The translations under genes were made by a program, and so were the position numbers. Positions 17,785 to 26,533 of a stretch of DNA of 64,000 bases are shown piece by piece. This DNA is from Bryobacteraceae bacterium. GTDB lineage: Bacteria > Acidobacteriota > Terriglobia > Bryobacterales > Bryobacteraceae. The stretch is taken from positions 1 through 64,000 of the forward strand of contig JASHNT010000107.1 of the NCBI GenBank assembly GCA_030041495.1. The letters run 5' to 3'. Numbering within the stretch: the stretch's first letter is position 1; each line of letters opens with the position of its first letter. The notes beneath the pieces were generated by a model. It did not search any database and was not told the origin of the DNA. It saw nothing but the letters and a program-made list of their open reading frames with translations.

Positions 17785-18129
17785 ATGAACACTCCTCGAA
17801 CTGCGTCACTCGACCGTGAAGTCGCGATGGCGCGCGTCGGCGGCGATGCCGAGCTGCTCAAAGAGATCGCCGTGCTGTTCCTCGATAATTATGAAATCTG
17901 GCTCAAGGAGCTGCGTGAGGCCGGCGCCAAGGGCGATGCAGCCGCCGTGCAGCGCACCGCGCACGGATTGAAAGGCTCGGTGGCCAACTTCGGCGCGAGC
18001 GATGCGGTCGCTGCGGCGCTTCAGCTCGAAAATCTCGGGCGGGACGGCGATCTCACCGGAATGCCGGAATCCCTGGCCGCGCTCGAAGCCGCACTCGAAA
18101 CTTTGCGCGGAGACCTCGAAAGCCTCTAA
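17785..18129 (+). CDS. Hpt-domain (histidine phosphotransfer) protein
   Basis: 114 residues, essentially one Hpt domain. The phosphorylatable histidine lies in AAVQRTAHGLKGSVANFGA, the standard H-G/x-L-K-G-x-x-x-x-x-G pattern. The rest is a four-helix bundle. It would shuttle phosphate between a hybrid kinase and a response regulator. An AAGGAG (17763-17768) lies 16 nt before this ATG but 10 nt before an in-frame TTG at 17779, so the true start may be the TTG. No partner is adjacent. Confidence 0.85.
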   Translation: MNTPRTASLDREVAMARVGGDAELLKEIAVLFLDNYEIWLKELREAGAKGDAAAVQRTAHGLKGSVANFGASDAVAAALQLENLGRDGDLTGMPESLAALEAALETLRGDLESL

Positions 18130-18143
18130 ACTACTGAGTAGGG

Positions 18144-18986
18144 ATGCCTACTCAAGTCGCCGAAATTGTTTGCGCGCACAGCCCCGATTCCGACGACGCG
18201 TATATGTTCTACGCCTTGGCCACCGGCAAGGTCCGCTCGCCTCTGGTCGAGTTCCGTCACGTGCTGGGCGACATACAGACGCTGAACCAGAAAGCCCGCG
18301 AAGGCGAATATGAGCTGACCGCGGTCTCCTATCACGCCTATCCCTACATCGCCGACAAATACACGCTGATGGCCGCCGGCTCCAGCGTCGGCGACGGCTA
18401 TGGCCCCATGGTGGTGGCTTTATCGCCGATGACGCCGGACCAGTTCAAAGGCAAACGCATCGCCGTGCCCGGCAAGCTGACCACGGCGTACCTCACCCTG
18501 CGCCTGATGCAGCCGGATTTCGAGGCCGTTGTGGTTCCCTTCGATCAGATTCTGGATGTCGTTCGCCGCCGTGAAGCCGAAGCCGGACTGGTGATCCACG
18601 AAGCGCAGCTCACCCACCAACGCGGCGGATTCTATACTGTGGTCGATTTGGGCCGCTGGTGGAAGGACCAATACGATCTGCCCCTGCCGCTGGGCGCCAA
18701 CGTGCTGCGCCGCGGCCTGAGTCCCGACCTCGCCCGGGAATGTTGCCGGATGATGCGGGAAAGCATTCAATATGCGCTCGACCATCGCGAGGAAGCACTC
18801 GCGTACGCCATGCGATTTGCCCGCGACCTGGAAGCCGAACAGGCCGAAACATTCGTGGGCATGTATGTAAATCACTTTACCGTGGATTGCGGGGAGCTGG
18901 TGCCCAAGGCGGCGCAGAAACTGCTCGATCTGGGCCACGAGGCAGGGCTGATCCCGCACCGCGTTTCCCTCGAGTTTGTACGGTGA
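18144..18986 (+). CDS. mqnD: 1,4-dihydroxy-6-naphthoate synthase (futalosine pathway)
   Basis: 280 residues, the usual length of MqnD. It has the periplasmic-binding-protein-like fold of the MqnA/MqnD family. The N-terminal AHSPDSDDAYMFYALATGKV corresponds to the S-P-x-x-D-D/T-x-x-F/Y motif, ELTAVSYHAYPYI and GYGPMVVAL follow, and a conserved HEAQLT lies near residue 153 (known MqnD mechanism: a histidine acts on cyclic dehypoxanthine futalosine). MqnD makes 1,4-dihydroxy-6-naphthoate in menaquinone synthesis. No other mqn gene is nearby. The downstream HEAT gene starts within its stop codon (GTGA). Confidence 0.87.
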   Translation: MPTQVAEIVCAHSPDSDDAYMFYALATGKVRSPLVEFRHVLGDIQTLNQKAREGEYELTAVSYHAYPYIADKYTLMAAGSSVGDGYGPMVVALSPMTPDQFKGKRIAVPGKLTTAYLTLRLMQPDFEAVVVPFDQILDVVRRREAEAGLVIHEAQLTHQRGGFYTVVDLGRWWKDQYDLPLPLGANVLRRGLSPDLARECCRMMRESIQYALDHREEALAYAMRFARDLEAEQAETFVGMYVNHFTVDCGELVPKAAQKLLDLGHEAGLIPHRVSLEFVR

Positions 18987-20275
18987 AACAAACCATACTT
19001 TTTCTCATCAGCGCAGCATTTCTTTCGTCTCAGATTCTCTTCTCCCAGGTTCCAGGCGACACTAAGCAGCGGGCCCGCACCGCCCGCGACCTGGGCCATC
19101 AGGGAGAGCCGGCCATCCCCAAGTTGGCGTCTTACGTCACCGACACCGACCTGAGCGTGCGGGTGGAGGCGGTCAAGTCACTGGTCGAAATTGGCGGGCC
19201 CAAGACCGTGGACCTGCTGGTGAAAGCCGCGGCCGATCCCGACGCCGAAATCCAGATCCGCGCCACGGACGGCCTGGTGAACGTCTACCTTCCTGGATAC
19301 ATCAAGACCGGAGTTAGCGGCTCATTGCAGCGGGCTGGCACCGTCGTCAAAGCCAAATTCAGCGACACCAACACGCAGGCGATCGACCCGTATGTGACGG
19401 TGAGGCCGGAAGTGATCGACGCGCTGGGCAAGCTGGCGGTCTCCGGAGCTACTCTCGACAGCCGCGCCAACGCCTGCCGTGCCCTGGGGATTCTGCGTGG
19501 CTCCGCCGCGATTCCGCAGTTGGGGGAGGCCTTGCATTCCAAGGACAACCAGACCATCTATGAGGCTCTGGTGGCGCTGCAGAAGATTCGCGATCCCTCC
19601 TCCGGCGACCGCGTCACCTTCCTGGTGCGCGACCTGGATGAGCGGATTCAGGAGACCGCCATCCAAACCGCCGGATTGCTGCTGGACAAGGACGCCGCAC
19701 CGGACCTGCGCGAGGTGATCGGGCGCGGCAAAAACCTGCGCATCCGCCGCGCCGCCATGTCCTCGCTGGCGATGATCGCCGATCCCACCGATCATGAGCT
19801 ATTCCTGCACGCCCTTTCCGATAACGACGAGGGACTACGCGCGGCCGGCGGCGAAGGCTTGGCCCGGCTTAAGAACCAAGCCGATCTGATGACCGTCGAG
19901 AAGGCGTTCGCGGCGGAGCACAAAATCTCGCCCCGCCTGGCGGAGGCCTTCGCTGTGGTGGATTTGGGCAATCTGGATACGGGCGAGTTCAGTTCACTGC
20001 GCTACCTGGTGGACACTTTGAACGAAAAACTGTATCAGGGCGTCGCGCTGGCATATTTAGTGGAACTGGCGCGCCAGCAACCCGTGCGGCATGCAGTGTA
20101 TCCGCTGCTGACGGGTGCGACCAAGGACGAAAGACTCAACCTCGGAACCGTACTGGCTCGCTCCGGGGACAAAGACAGCATCCCCTATCTACAGGCTCTG
20201 TCGACGGACCCCGACCCGGATCTAGCGAAAGCTGGAATCAGCGATTTGCGGACGCTCAACGCGCGGCTGCCCTAA
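18983..20275 (+). CDS. Exported HEAT-repeat protein
   Basis: 430 residues from GTG 18983, overlapping the mqnD stop by 4 nt; longer in-frame starts inside mqnD are unlikely because a good signal peptide begins here (MKQTILFLISAAFLSSQILFSQ). The mature protein is built of HEAT/PBS-lyase-type helical repeats, such as PKLASYVTDTDLSVRVEAVKSLVEIG, ACRALGILRGSAAIPQL and LVARVD-like units with conserved Asp/Arg. No catalytic motif is visible. It is probably a periplasmic scaffold. The overlap implies co-translation with mqnD but not a functional link. Confidence 0.75.
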   Translation: MKQTILFLISAAFLSSQILFSQVPGDTKQRARTARDLGHQGEPAIPKLASYVTDTDLSVRVEAVKSLVEIGGPKTVDLLVKAAADPDAEIQIRATDGLVNVYLPGYIKTGVSGSLQRAGTVVKAKFSDTNTQAIDPYVTVRPEVIDALGKLAVSGATLDSRANACRALGILRGSAAIPQLGEALHSKDNQTIYEALVALQKIRDPSSGDRVTFLVRDLDERIQETAIQTAGLLLDKDAAPDLREVIGRGKNLRIRRAAMSSLAMIADPTDHELFLHALSDNDEGLRAAGGEGLARLKNQADLMTVEKAFAAEHKISPRLAEAFAVVDLGNLDTGEFSSLRYLVDTLNEKLYQGVALAYLVELARQQPVRHAVYPLLTGATKDERLNLGTVLARSGDKDSIPYLQALSTDPDPDLAKAGISDLRTLNARLP

Positions 20276-20317
20276 AGGGGGATGATCCCTCGCGGCAAGC
20301 AAAAGGGCAAAAGCTCC

Positions 20318-20527
20318 CTACTTCGCCTTCTTCTGCTTCTGCTGGCCGACGCGGATCTTGAACTGCTTCTGCTGGGCCTCTGCGTGCCCCTTCCAGTCGA
20401 AGCGCTTAGCGGCGTCGGAGAGATAAGCGGTCACGTCGACGTCCTTGGGCAGCACCGCCATCAACGAAGCCGTCTGGGTGCCGTCGGGACTGGTGATGCG
20501 ATACCGCTTAACATTGGGGATGGACAT
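20318..20527 (-). CDS. Small basic hypothetical protein
   Basis: 69 residues, beginning MSIPNVKRYRITSPDG and ending in a Gln/Lys-rich tail (QQKQFKIRVGQQKQKKAK). A TATTCT -10-like hexamer lies 9 nt before the ATG. The composition is coherent and the gene fills the gap between two forward operons, so it is probably real. The beta-strand-rich start followed by a charged tail could be nucleic-acid binding. I do not recognise the family. Confidence 0.45.
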   Translation of the reverse strand: MSIPNVKRYRITSPDGTQTASLMAVLPKDVDVTAYLSDAAKRFDWKGHAEAQQKQFKIRVGQQKQKKAK

Positions 20528-20590
20528 AACATCCCCAGAATAGCAGCAAAACGCTGCCTGAGTTTGCTATCCTTCCCGACGAGGTGTCTC

Positions 20591-21646
20591 ATGAGCCGCC
20601 TGGCCGCCGCCGTGCTCGCCCTCTGTTACTGCGCGAGCTTGGCCCATGCTGCTGATTACGCGATCGGCGCGGATCTTTCGTTCCTCAAGCAGGCCGAGGA
20701 TCAGGGCAAGGTTTTCAGGGACAACAACCAGCCACTGCCGGGCCTCGAAATCTTCAGAAATCACGGCTACAACTGGATCCGGCTGCGATTGTTCCACACG
20801 CCTACGCAGCTCCCGAATAATCTGCCCTACACCATTGCTGTGGCGCAGGACGCGAAAAAGCTGGGCTTCAAGTTCCTGCTGGACCTTCACTATTCCGACA
20901 CCTGGGCCGATCCCGGCAAGCAGGGCATCCCCAAAGCCTGGCAAGGCATGAGCCACGCGCAACTGGTCGAGGCGGTCGGCAATTACACGCGCGATACCAT
21001 CGCCGCTTTTCGCGAGGCCGGCGTGTTACCGGACATGGTGCAGATCGGCAACGAGATCACCAACGGCATGCTGTGGCCGGATGGCCGTTTGAACTTCCCC
21101 GATCGCAGCCAGCCGCCCAACTGGGACAACTTCGCGGAGCTGATCAAAGCGGGCATCGCCGGAGTCGATGCGGGCCGCGGCGATCAGCCCAAGCCGCGCA
21201 TCATGATTCACATCGATAAGGGGGGCGACAAGAAAGCCACCCAGGCTTTCTTCGACAAGCTAAACACCTATCACGTGGATTTCGACGTCATCGGCCAGTC
21301 ATATTATCCGTGGTGGCACGGCAGCCTGAATGACCTGCGCGAGAACCTGATCTTCATGGCCCATGCCTACAAGCAGGACATCATTGTGGTCGAGGCAGCC
21401 TACAACTGGCGTCCGGCCGAATATCGTAAGCGCGCCGGTCCGTTCACGGAAACTCCCGAAGGCCAGAAGGATTTCTGGGACGAACTCAACCGCGAGGTGC
21501 AGGCCGCGCCGGATGGACGCGGCATGGGCGTGTTCTGGTGGGAACCCGCCGTGCCCGGCGGAGCCATCGCCTCGCGCGGTATGTTTGACGAGAACGGTAA
21601 CGCTCTGCCGGTCATCACCGTCTTCGATAAATTCACCCGGCATTAG
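20591..21646 (+). CDS. Arabinogalactan endo-beta-1,4-galactanase, GH53
   Basis: 351 residues from ATG 20591 with a signal peptide (cut near AHAAD, residue 20). GH53 landmarks are present: IGADLSFLKQAEDQG, FRNHGYNWIRLRLF, LDLHYSDTWADPGKQ, the acid/base Glu155 in QIGNEITNGMLWP, and the nucleophile Glu268 in IIVVEAAYNW. The family cuts beta-1,4-galactan side chains of pectin outside the cytoplasm. It lies 9 nt upstream of a GH2 enzyme, forming a two-gene galactan-degrading operon. Length and motifs are complete. Confidence 0.93.
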   Translation: MSRLAAAVLALCYCASLAHAADYAIGADLSFLKQAEDQGKVFRDNNQPLPGLEIFRNHGYNWIRLRLFHTPTQLPNNLPYTIAVAQDAKKLGFKFLLDLHYSDTWADPGKQGIPKAWQGMSHAQLVEAVGNYTRDTIAAFREAGVLPDMVQIGNEITNGMLWPDGRLNFPDRSQPPNWDNFAELIKAGIAGVDAGRGDQPKPRIMIHIDKGGDKKATQAFFDKLNTYHVDFDVIGQSYYPWWHGSLNDLRENLIFMAHAYKQDIIVVEAAYNWRPAEYRKRAGPFTETPEGQKDFWDELNREVQAAPDGRGMGVFWWEPAVPGGAIASRGMFDENGNALPVITVFDKFTRH

Positions 21647-21655
21647 CACATTGGT

Positions 21656-24121
21656 ATGAAGCGGCTCTGGTTCCTGCTCACTGTGTTCTCGTTCGGCCTC
21701 CGCGCGGCTGTTCCCGTCCCGGTCCAGATTGGCGCGGACCGGCGCATCAATTTCGACGACGGCTGGCGCTTCCTTAAAGGCGATGCGCCCGGCGCCGAAC
21801 AGCCTGGCTTTGATGATTCCTCCTGGCGCGAAGTTCGATTGCCGCATGATTGGGCCATCGAAGGACCATTCGACGCGAAGTTCGGCACAAGCACCGGCGG
21901 ACTTCCTGTTGCGGGCACCGGGTGGTATCGCAAGACCTTCACTCTCCCCGAGCCTTCCCGCGGCCGTGAATTCACCATCATGTTCGACGGTGCGATGGCC
22001 AACGCGCACGTATGGCTGAACGGGCAGGAGCTGGGCTCGCGCCCTTACGGCTACAGTAGTTTTTTCTTCGATCTGACCGGCAAGCTGCACTTCGGGAATG
22101 AGGCCAATGTCATTGCCGTGCGCCTCACGCCGGAGGCGCGAGCTTCGCGCTTCTATCCCGGCGCCGGAATCTATCGCAACGTCTGGCTCGACGTGACCGA
22201 TCCGGTGCACGTGAGCGAGTGGGGAACTTACGTCACCACTCCGCAAGTCACGGCCGTACTGGCATCCGTCGAGGTGAAGACCGAAGTCGAGAATCGCTCC
22301 GCGCGGCCGGCTCGCGTGACCCTCCGTACTTCGGTGATGGATGCGAACGGGCGGCGGGTCGCGAACCACACCGGCGATGCGGACCTTCCGGCTAATGGCT
22401 CGCAGACGGTGTCTTCGACTCTCGCCGTCGCGCGGCCCGAGCTTTGGGATATCGGCCGTCCGTATCTCTACAATCTGGTCACCGAAGTCATGGCGGGCGA
22501 CCGCGTGCTCGATCGTTATGTCACGCCCTTCGGCATCCGCTCGATCGAGTTCAACCAGGACCGCGGCTTCGAATTGAACGGCCGCCAGGTAAAGTTTCAA
22601 GGCGTCTGCCTGCACTCCGATCTCGGCGCGCTAGGCATGGCGGTGAATCGCCGCGCCATCGAACGCGAGCTCGAAATCCTTAAGGCCGCCGGAGTCAACG
22701 CCGTCCGCACCAGCCACAATCCGCCATCGCCGGAGTTTTTGGAGGAAGCGGACCGTCTCGGTTTCCTAGTCATCGATGAAGCCTTCGATATGTGGCGCAT
22801 TCCGAAGGTCCCCAACGGCTATGCGAAATATTTCGACGAATGGTCGGAGCGCGATGCGCGTGACATGGCCCGCCGCGACCGCAATCATCCGAGCATCATG
22901 ATGTGGAGCGTCGGCAATGAGGTCGGCGAGCAGGGCCGCGCCGATGGATGGGAAGTCGCCAAACGGCTGGTGGATTTCTTCCACCAAGAGGACCCCACGC
23001 GTCCCACCACTGCGGCATTCGACAACTGGCAGGCCGCGATTAAGAACCGGCTTGCCGAGACCGTGGACATTCCCGGCTTCAATTACAAACCGGAACATTA
23101 TAAAGAGATTTTGAAGGATCATCCGGGCTGGCTGATCTACGGCTCCGAGACCGCATCCACGGTGAGCTCCCGCGGCGTCTATCATCTGCCCATCCAGAAT
23201 TACGGCAAGCATCCTTCGAAGCAAGTCACCAGTTACGATGTTGTCGCTCCCTTCTGGTCGAACCCTCCCGACGTCGATTTCTATTACGAGGACCAGAGCT
23301 CGAACCGGTTCCTCGGCGAGTTCGTCTGGACCGGCTTCGACTATCTGGGCGAGCCGACTCCCTACAACGGCGGACGCGACGGCGCGCAGGATTGGCCCGC
23401 GCGCAGCTCCTATTTCGGCATGGTGGACCTCGCCGGGTTTCCGAAGGACCGCTATTACTTCTACCAAAGCCGCTGGACCAGTAAGCCAATGGTCCACGTG
23501 CTGCCGAGCTGGAATTGGGAACCGGGCATGACGATTCCCGTGATGGCTTACTCGAACGCGGAAGAAGTGGAGTTGTTTCTCAATGGTAAATCGCTGGGCC
23601 GCAAGAAACGCTTCGCCGGGACGTTTACCATTCCCGTCGGTCTCAACGTCAGCCCTACGCTGAAATTCGACACCAAGTACCGCTTCGTCTGGCAGGTCGA
23701 TTATGAGCCGGGAACTCTGCGCGCGGTCGCTTACAACGGAGGCAGGCAAGCCGCGGCGGATGAGCAACGCACAGCCGGCGCTCCCGCACAAATCAAGATC
23801 ACTCCGGACCGCACCACGATCCGGGCCGATGGCGACGACCTTTCTTACATCACCGTCCGCATCGAAGACAAAGACGGCAATCTCTGCCCCTCCGCGAACA
23901 ACATGGTCCACTTCGCGGTTACCGGCCCCGGTTCCATCGCCGCAGTCGATAACGGCAACGCGGCTTCAGATGAGCCTTTCCAGGCCGACCATCACACCGC
24001 CTTCAACGGGTTGGCTCTGATAATCGTCCGCTCCAAACCCGGCGAAACGGGCCGGATTCACGTGGCCGCGTCCGCGGACGGCTTAGCTCAAGCGGCCGCC
24101 GATTTGACGACCGTAGAGTAG
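21656..24121 (+). CDS. Exported GH2 beta-galactosidase-like enzyme
   Basis: 821 residues with a signal peptide (1-18). Domains in order: sugar-binding jelly roll (25-180; DDGWRFLKGDA, RLPHDWAIEGPF), Ig-like (190-295), TIM barrel (300-600) and two C-terminal beta domains of DUF4982/Big type (from about 620; NAEEVELFLNGKSLG, then an invasin-like Ig from 725). The acid/base is Glu422 in SVGNEVGEQ and the likely nucleophile is Glu498 in IYGSETAST. It follows the GH53 gene and probably releases galactose from galacto-oligosaccharides in the periplasm. Related GH2 enzymes cleave other beta-glycosides, so specificity is inferred from context. Confidence 0.9.
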   Translation: MKRLWFLLTVFSFGLRAAVPVPVQIGADRRINFDDGWRFLKGDAPGAEQPGFDDSSWREVRLPHDWAIEGPFDAKFGTSTGGLPVAGTGWYRKTFTLPEPSRGREFTIMFDGAMANAHVWLNGQELGSRPYGYSSFFFDLTGKLHFGNEANVIAVRLTPEARASRFYPGAGIYRNVWLDVTDPVHVSEWGTYVTTPQVTAVLASVEVKTEVENRSARPARVTLRTSVMDANGRRVANHTGDADLPANGSQTVSSTLAVARPELWDIGRPYLYNLVTEVMAGDRVLDRYVTPFGIRSIEFNQDRGFELNGRQVKFQGVCLHSDLGALGMAVNRRAIERELEILKAAGVNAVRTSHNPPSPEFLEEADRLGFLVIDEAFDMWRIPKVPNGYAKYFDEWSERDARDMARRDRNHPSIMMWSVGNEVGEQGRADGWEVAKRLVDFFHQEDPTRPTTAAFDNWQAAIKNRLAETVDIPGFNYKPEHYKEILKDHPGWLIYGSETASTVSSRGVYHLPIQNYGKHPSKQVTSYDVVAPFWSNPPDVDFYYEDQSSNRFLGEFVWTGFDYLGEPTPYNGGRDGAQDWPARSSYFGMVDLAGFPKDRYYFYQSRWTSKPMVHVLPSWNWEPGMTIPVMAYSNAEEVELFLNGKSLGRKKRFAGTFTIPVGLNVSPTLKFDTKYRFVWQVDYEPGTLRAVAYNGGRQAAADEQRTAGAPAQIKITPDRTTIRADGDDLSYITVRIEDKDGNLCPSANNMVHFAVTGPGSIAAVDNGNAASDEPFQADHHTAFNGLALIIVRSKPGETGRIHVAASADGLAQAAADLTTVE

Positions 24122-24130
24122 CGCGGTTGC

Positions 24131-25036
24131 TCACCGCTGGAACGCCGCGATGTGCAGTCCGGCCGGGAGCTTCGCGTGAGCCAGATCCAGGTCGTCATTG
24201 GCGACCGGTACTGTGATGGAGATGGTGTCCGGCTGCGAAGGGAAATTCTGGCTGATGGAGAGTGCCAAGCTCTGCTGCGTGGCGCCCGGCATCGGCCCAG
24301 CGAGCGTCCGCGTCGCATCCGCAAACGACCGCAGCAGCTTGGCGCGTTCGGCATCGTCGCAGGTGATCAGCGCCTCGCGGATCATGTTCTCCGCGGAAGC
24401 GTATTCCAGCACGCCCACCACGTGCGGGTCGCGCAGCTTTACTTCGCGTGTATCGTCCTCCGGAACTTGTAGCCCGGCGTAGCGCCACATCAGCGTCTCG
24501 CGCGAGATGCTGAAGTGCACCAGTGGCACATAGGTGTCGAACAGCCGCTGCGTGGTCGAGAGCTTCAACACGGTCCACCATTCGGTTTCTTCCAAGCCGC
24601 GGCTCACCACCCAGACCGCGTCGTCGACAACCTGGGCATCGGTACCGGTGATGGTCGGGTTGTAAATGGGCCTCGACTTTGGGTCGCTGCCCAGCGGCCA
24701 AGCTTCCAGCATCACGGTGCCTCGCACGCCGGCTTCATCGATGACTTCGCGGACGCGCGTGGAAATCCGCAGCAGCAGGCTCTGATCCTTCGGCAGCCCA
24801 GGCACACCCTGCCCCGTTTTGCCGTAACGCACGTTGCGAATGTCAATAATCTTCTGGCCGTCTTTATTGGTCGACTCCGTGAAGGTCGAATACGATTGCG
24901 CCTGGAGCGGTTTGGCCGGCGCGGCGGGAGGCGGTTGCTGGGCGGCTAGCTCTATTGTGAATGCCGCGGCAAGCAGCGCCACAGCCGCAGACCCCGCGAT
25001 CCTGGTTGCCTTGGTCACTCCGTTATGAGACCACAT
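24131..25036 (-). CDS. Exported protein of unknown function
   Basis: 301 residues with a signal peptide (KATRIAGSAAVALLAAAF, cut near LAAQQ), a proline-rich linker and a mixed alpha/beta body. I do not recognise the family. Readable features are a RYGKTGQGVPGLPKDQSLLLRI segment, EETEWWTVLKLSTTQRLFDTYVPL and a C-terminal beta-rich part with evenly spaced charged residues. A GTG 18 nt downstream of the ATG (VTKATRIAG) would give a more normal signal peptide. It is convergent with the GH2 gene (9 nt apart) and probably periplasmic. Confidence 0.55.
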   Translation of the reverse strand: MWSHNGVTKATRIAGSAAVALLAAAFTIELAAQQPPPAAPAKPLQAQSYSTFTESTNKDGQKIIDIRNVRYGKTGQGVPGLPKDQSLLLRISTRVREVIDEAGVRGTVMLEAWPLGSDPKSRPIYNPTITGTDAQVVDDAVWVVSRGLEETEWWTVLKLSTTQRLFDTYVPLVHFSISRETLMWRYAGLQVPEDDTREVKLRDPHVVGVLEYASAENMIREALITCDDAERAKLLRSFADATRTLAGPMPGATQQSLALSISQNFPSQPDTISITVPVANDDLDLAHAKLPAGLHIAAFQR

Positions 25037-25058
25037 TTCGCCCGTCCCAATGGCATCC

Positions 25059-25685
25059 TCAACTGTTCATGCCGCAGTAGCCGGCCTTGTACAAGCGCCG
25101 GTCCATGCGGGCCAGCTTGCGCGCCAGACTCGGCGGAAAAATAGGCGTGTGCGGAATCTCGCACAGGTGGTTCGGAATCTCCCAGACGTCCCGATCCGCC
25201 GTCATCCAACCCCAGGAGTCGAAGCGCGCCAGATTGACCGGCCGCGAATAGGCTCGAAGTGTTTTTTCACCGGCGGGATTGTAGTAGTGCTCGAAGTAGC
25301 TCATCACGAGCTCGCGCAGAGTGCGATACACCGGTTCGCGCGAGCGCAAACCTGAGTAAGCCGATTTTGCCAGAGCGCCCCACAGTCCTCCCACGCGGTA
25401 CACGGCGAGTACGTGATCGGAATCGCGGACGGCTTCGAGGTCCAGGATCAGCGGCGGGTATCCCAGCAAGCGGAGAGCGGTCGCGGCGACCAGAGCCCCT
25501 TCCATGCAATGCGCGACTTCGTTCTTCAACGCCAGGCGTGGCGAGTAGCAAGTGTCGCCTTTGGGCTCGTGGTTGTAGTGCAGCTCATCATCTAGAAAAC
25601 GCTGTATTCGCTCTGGGGTTCTCAGGCGCGAATACACCTTGCGTTCGCACGGCTCAAAAGGGTCCATAGTAATCGCTCGCGCCAT
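25059..25685 (-). CDS. Transglutaminase-like cysteine-hydrolase-fold protein
   Basis: 208 residues from ATG 25685 (MARAITMDPFEPCER); the ATG of MDPF is an alternative. The central segment NEVAHCMEGALVAATALRLLGYPPLI followed by RDSDHVLAVYRVGGLWGALAKS matches the transglutaminase-like core. The nucleophile would be Cys60 at the helix start and the catalytic His91 in the next strand. There is no signal peptide, so it is cytoplasmic. Members of this fold include amidases, proteases and non-catalytic scaffolds, so the substrate is unknown. It shares a 22-bp divergent promoter region with a zinc-ribbon protein. Confidence 0.6.
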   Translation of the reverse strand: MARAITMDPFEPCERKVYSRLRTPERIQRFLDDELHYNHEPKGDTCYSPRLALKNEVAHCMEGALVAATALRLLGYPPLILDLEAVRDSDHVLAVYRVGGLWGALAKSAYSGLRSREPVYRTLRELVMSYFEHYYNPAGEKTLRAYSRPVNLARFDSWGWMTADRDVWEIPNHLCEIPHTPIFPPSLARKLARMDRRLYKAGYCGMNS

Positions 25686-25707
25686 TGTTATATACTCACC
25701 GTGTCGT

Positions 25708-26037
25708 ATGCGTGATTTGCGGCTGGGTGATGTCCTCGACGATTTTTGCACAAAATGCCGTCGGCTGACGAACCATTCCATCGTCTCGTTGCTGGACGGC
25801 AGGGCCGCCAAAGTGCGCTGCCGGACGTGTTACAACGATCACGATTTCCGCAATGAGCAGGCTCCGCCGTCCAAGAAGGATTTGAAGAAGGCGGCCTTGT
25901 TCAATCAGGTTCTGGCCACAGCCGGTGTTCCCCAAGCCGATCCTGTGGCCGCCCCAGCCGACCCACCTGGAGACACCAACCTGCCTCCCGCCGATGCTAA
26001 GCCTGCGCCGAAGAAGGCGACCCGCAAGAAAGCGTAG
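25708..26037 (+). CDS. Small zinc-ribbon protein with basic tail
   Basis: 109 residues from ATG 25708 (MRDLRLGDVLDDFCTKC). Two CxxC pairs (CTKC and CRTC, about 22 residues apart) form a zinc ribbon. The C-terminal half is an Ala/Pro-rich linker ending in a Lys-rich tail (PAPKKATRKKA) that could bind nucleic acid. A TATACT -10 hexamer lies 11 nt before the ATG, overlapping the divergent gene's promoter region. It has the look of a small RNA- or DNA-associated protein; no family is recognised. Confidence 0.6.
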   Translation: MRDLRLGDVLDDFCTKCRRLTNHSIVSLLDGRAAKVRCRTCYNDHDFRNEQAPPSKKDLKKAALFNQVLATAGVPQADPVAAPADPPGDTNLPPADAKPAPKKATRKKA

Positions 26038-26533
26038 CGATTCCTGACATCTCGCGTGATAAGTCCGGCGATTGTCGCCCACATTACTTGTGGGAGACAA
26101 GGCGATTGCATCCATCAAGTCCGAAGCTACGTTTGCTCCATTGCGAGAGGGCATTGAGCGCTGCAAAGCTTGCGGCGTTCCGTCGTCTTCCGGCGGAGAT
26201 CTTGCGATTCTCGCTTTGACCTGGCGAGCCAGGAGCCTTGAAGGTCCGGCCAGACGGGACGGACTGGATGGGCACCATCGGCTCGCCGCCTTGGTGGAGC
26301 GCGGCGGGGACATCGGCCAACCTCCGCGGGAGATAATAGAGCGGCCCCCTGAGCTGTGTAGGATCTCCGGCCGTGGCGGGCAAGCTTGCCGTCATCGCCA
26401 TCGAGAGTCCTCGCTCACGCTGGAATTGAACCGGAGCGCGCAATCAAAGTCGTGAGCGCGGCTCGCGGGCAAAGTGATTCCCGAGACTGCCGGGCAACGT
26501 TCCTGGATCCTGCGGCTCCCGGCCAGCGTCTGG
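26038..26533. other. 496-bp non-coding gap
   Basis: Both strands carry only short, low-quality reading frames with no recognisable domain, start context or codon pattern like the neighbours. No tRNA, repeat array or clear hairpin terminator is seen. It may hold decayed coding sequence. Confidence 0.5.

Noticed and set aside
21299-23911. Long reverse-strand open frames opposite the GH53/GH2 genes
   Set aside because: They are antisense to genes with clear catalytic motifs, show no domain and arise from high GC content.
26084-26443. Reverse ORF of 119 codons in the 496-bp gap
   Set aside because: No domain, start context or codon pattern like neighbours; kept as non-coding.
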